From Candidatus Azambacteria bacterium (GTDB lineage Bacteria; Patescibacteriota; Minisyncoccia; GWC2-36-17; WO2-46-25): 55,976 nucleotides of DNA. Under the pieces are notes generated by a model. That model searched no databases and was not told the origin of the DNA. It saw nothing but the letters and a program-made list of their open reading frames with translations. Position numbers and translations under genes: made by a program. Positions 55,545-55,976 of the stretch are shown piece after piece; position 1 is the stretch's first letter, and each line of letters opens with the position of its first letter. The stretch lies in the NCBI GenBank assembly GCA_016234725.1, contig JACRAK010000029.1:1-55976 (forward strand). The letters run 5' to 3'.

Positions 55545-55689
55545 GAAACACGCACGGGCTGTAGTACCTGCCCGCCATAAGCCTAACACGTGGTCGCCAC
55601 GGTATTCGCCGGAATATATTACTCTGTACTCCTGTGTATTTCTCTGACAGGCGATTGGCAGGCGGGCAATGGCAGTACGCATGCACTTG

Positions 55690-55799
55690 CCCGCCCAAGT
55701 TTTTCATCGGGCCATCGTATAGTGGTAGTACGCAAGGCTGGGGGTCTTGTAGTCTGGGTTCGATTCCCAGTGGCCCGAAAGATAAAAACTTAGGCGGGT
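55690..55799. repeat. palindromic element F4c carrying a complete tRNA
   Basis: GCCCGCCCAAGTTTTTCATC ... GATAAAAACTTAGGCGGGT. Confidence 0.88.
55708..55778 (+). tRNA. tRNA-Pro(GGG)
   Basis: CGGGCCATCGTATAGTGGTAGTACGCAAGGCTGGGGGTCTTGTAGTCTGGGTTCGATTCCCAGTGGCCCGA. Confidence 0.93.
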
Positions 55800-55976
55800 G
55801 AAGGGTGCATGTAGTCCGAGTTCGATTCTCGGCATCCCGACCATTCAAGACAAGTCAAATTTTCGGAAGAGGTTGCCTCGGGGCTTCGCCCCTCGGCATC
55901 TCCGCGTCCCGCAAGGCGGGACGCGGTAAATCGCCACGGTTCGAAAAAATCCATTCGGACTTTCCGGTTGAGGAGA

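Larger units (their letters stand above)
55555..55843 (+). other. putative interrupted tRNA-Pro(TGG): acceptor and D-stem halves, then D-loop insert, then anticodon-loop insert, then 3' half with CCA
   Basis: CGGGCTG-TA-GTAC ... ATGGCA-GTAC-GCATGCACTTG | insert | GGGTGCATG-TAGT-CCGAGTTCGATTCTCGG-CATCCCG-A-CCA. Confidence 0.5.

Noticed and set aside
55690-55799. Anticodon-loop insert considered as a group I intron
   Set aside because: Only about 120 nt, no P/Q/R/S core sequences, and a complete tRNA occupies it

Overview
The window looks like a Patescibacteria/CPR (Parcubacteria-type) chromosome segment using the standard code (prfB present, TGA used as stop). Most genes are on the minus strand. 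They include the S10-spc-alpha ribosomal protein operon (rpsJ to rplO, secY, adk, map; no rpmD), tuf, fusA, rpsG, rpsL, lepA, ftsEX, prfB with a recoding site, murJ, a polyprenyl glycosylphosphotransferase, recJ, pilT, pgk, tpiA, galT, an anaerobic RNR (nrdD/nrdG), rnpB and several tRNAs. The most unusual content lies between and inside these genes. (1) There are about 11 degenerate 7-nt-phased repeat arrays, most of which switch strand to form a long imperfect hairpin. They usually begin at or across a stop codon, and one sits in frame inside lepA. (2) There are several families of palindromic elements with conserved ends or cores and locus-specific arms that match each other. Some are nested in the loops of others, one interrupts rnpB, and one carries a complete tRNA-Pro(GGG) while splitting what looks like a tRNA-Pro(TGG) in its anticodon loop. 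The closest described analogy I know of is the Rickettsia palindromic elements. The NrdD glycyl-radical domain is also encoded on a separate 50-aa ORF, a CDGSH protein carries a His-to-Cys ligand change, and a homing-endonuclease gene sits between a tRNA fragment and tRNA-Gln. All coordinates were counted by hand from the sequence and repeat edges may be off by a few bases.
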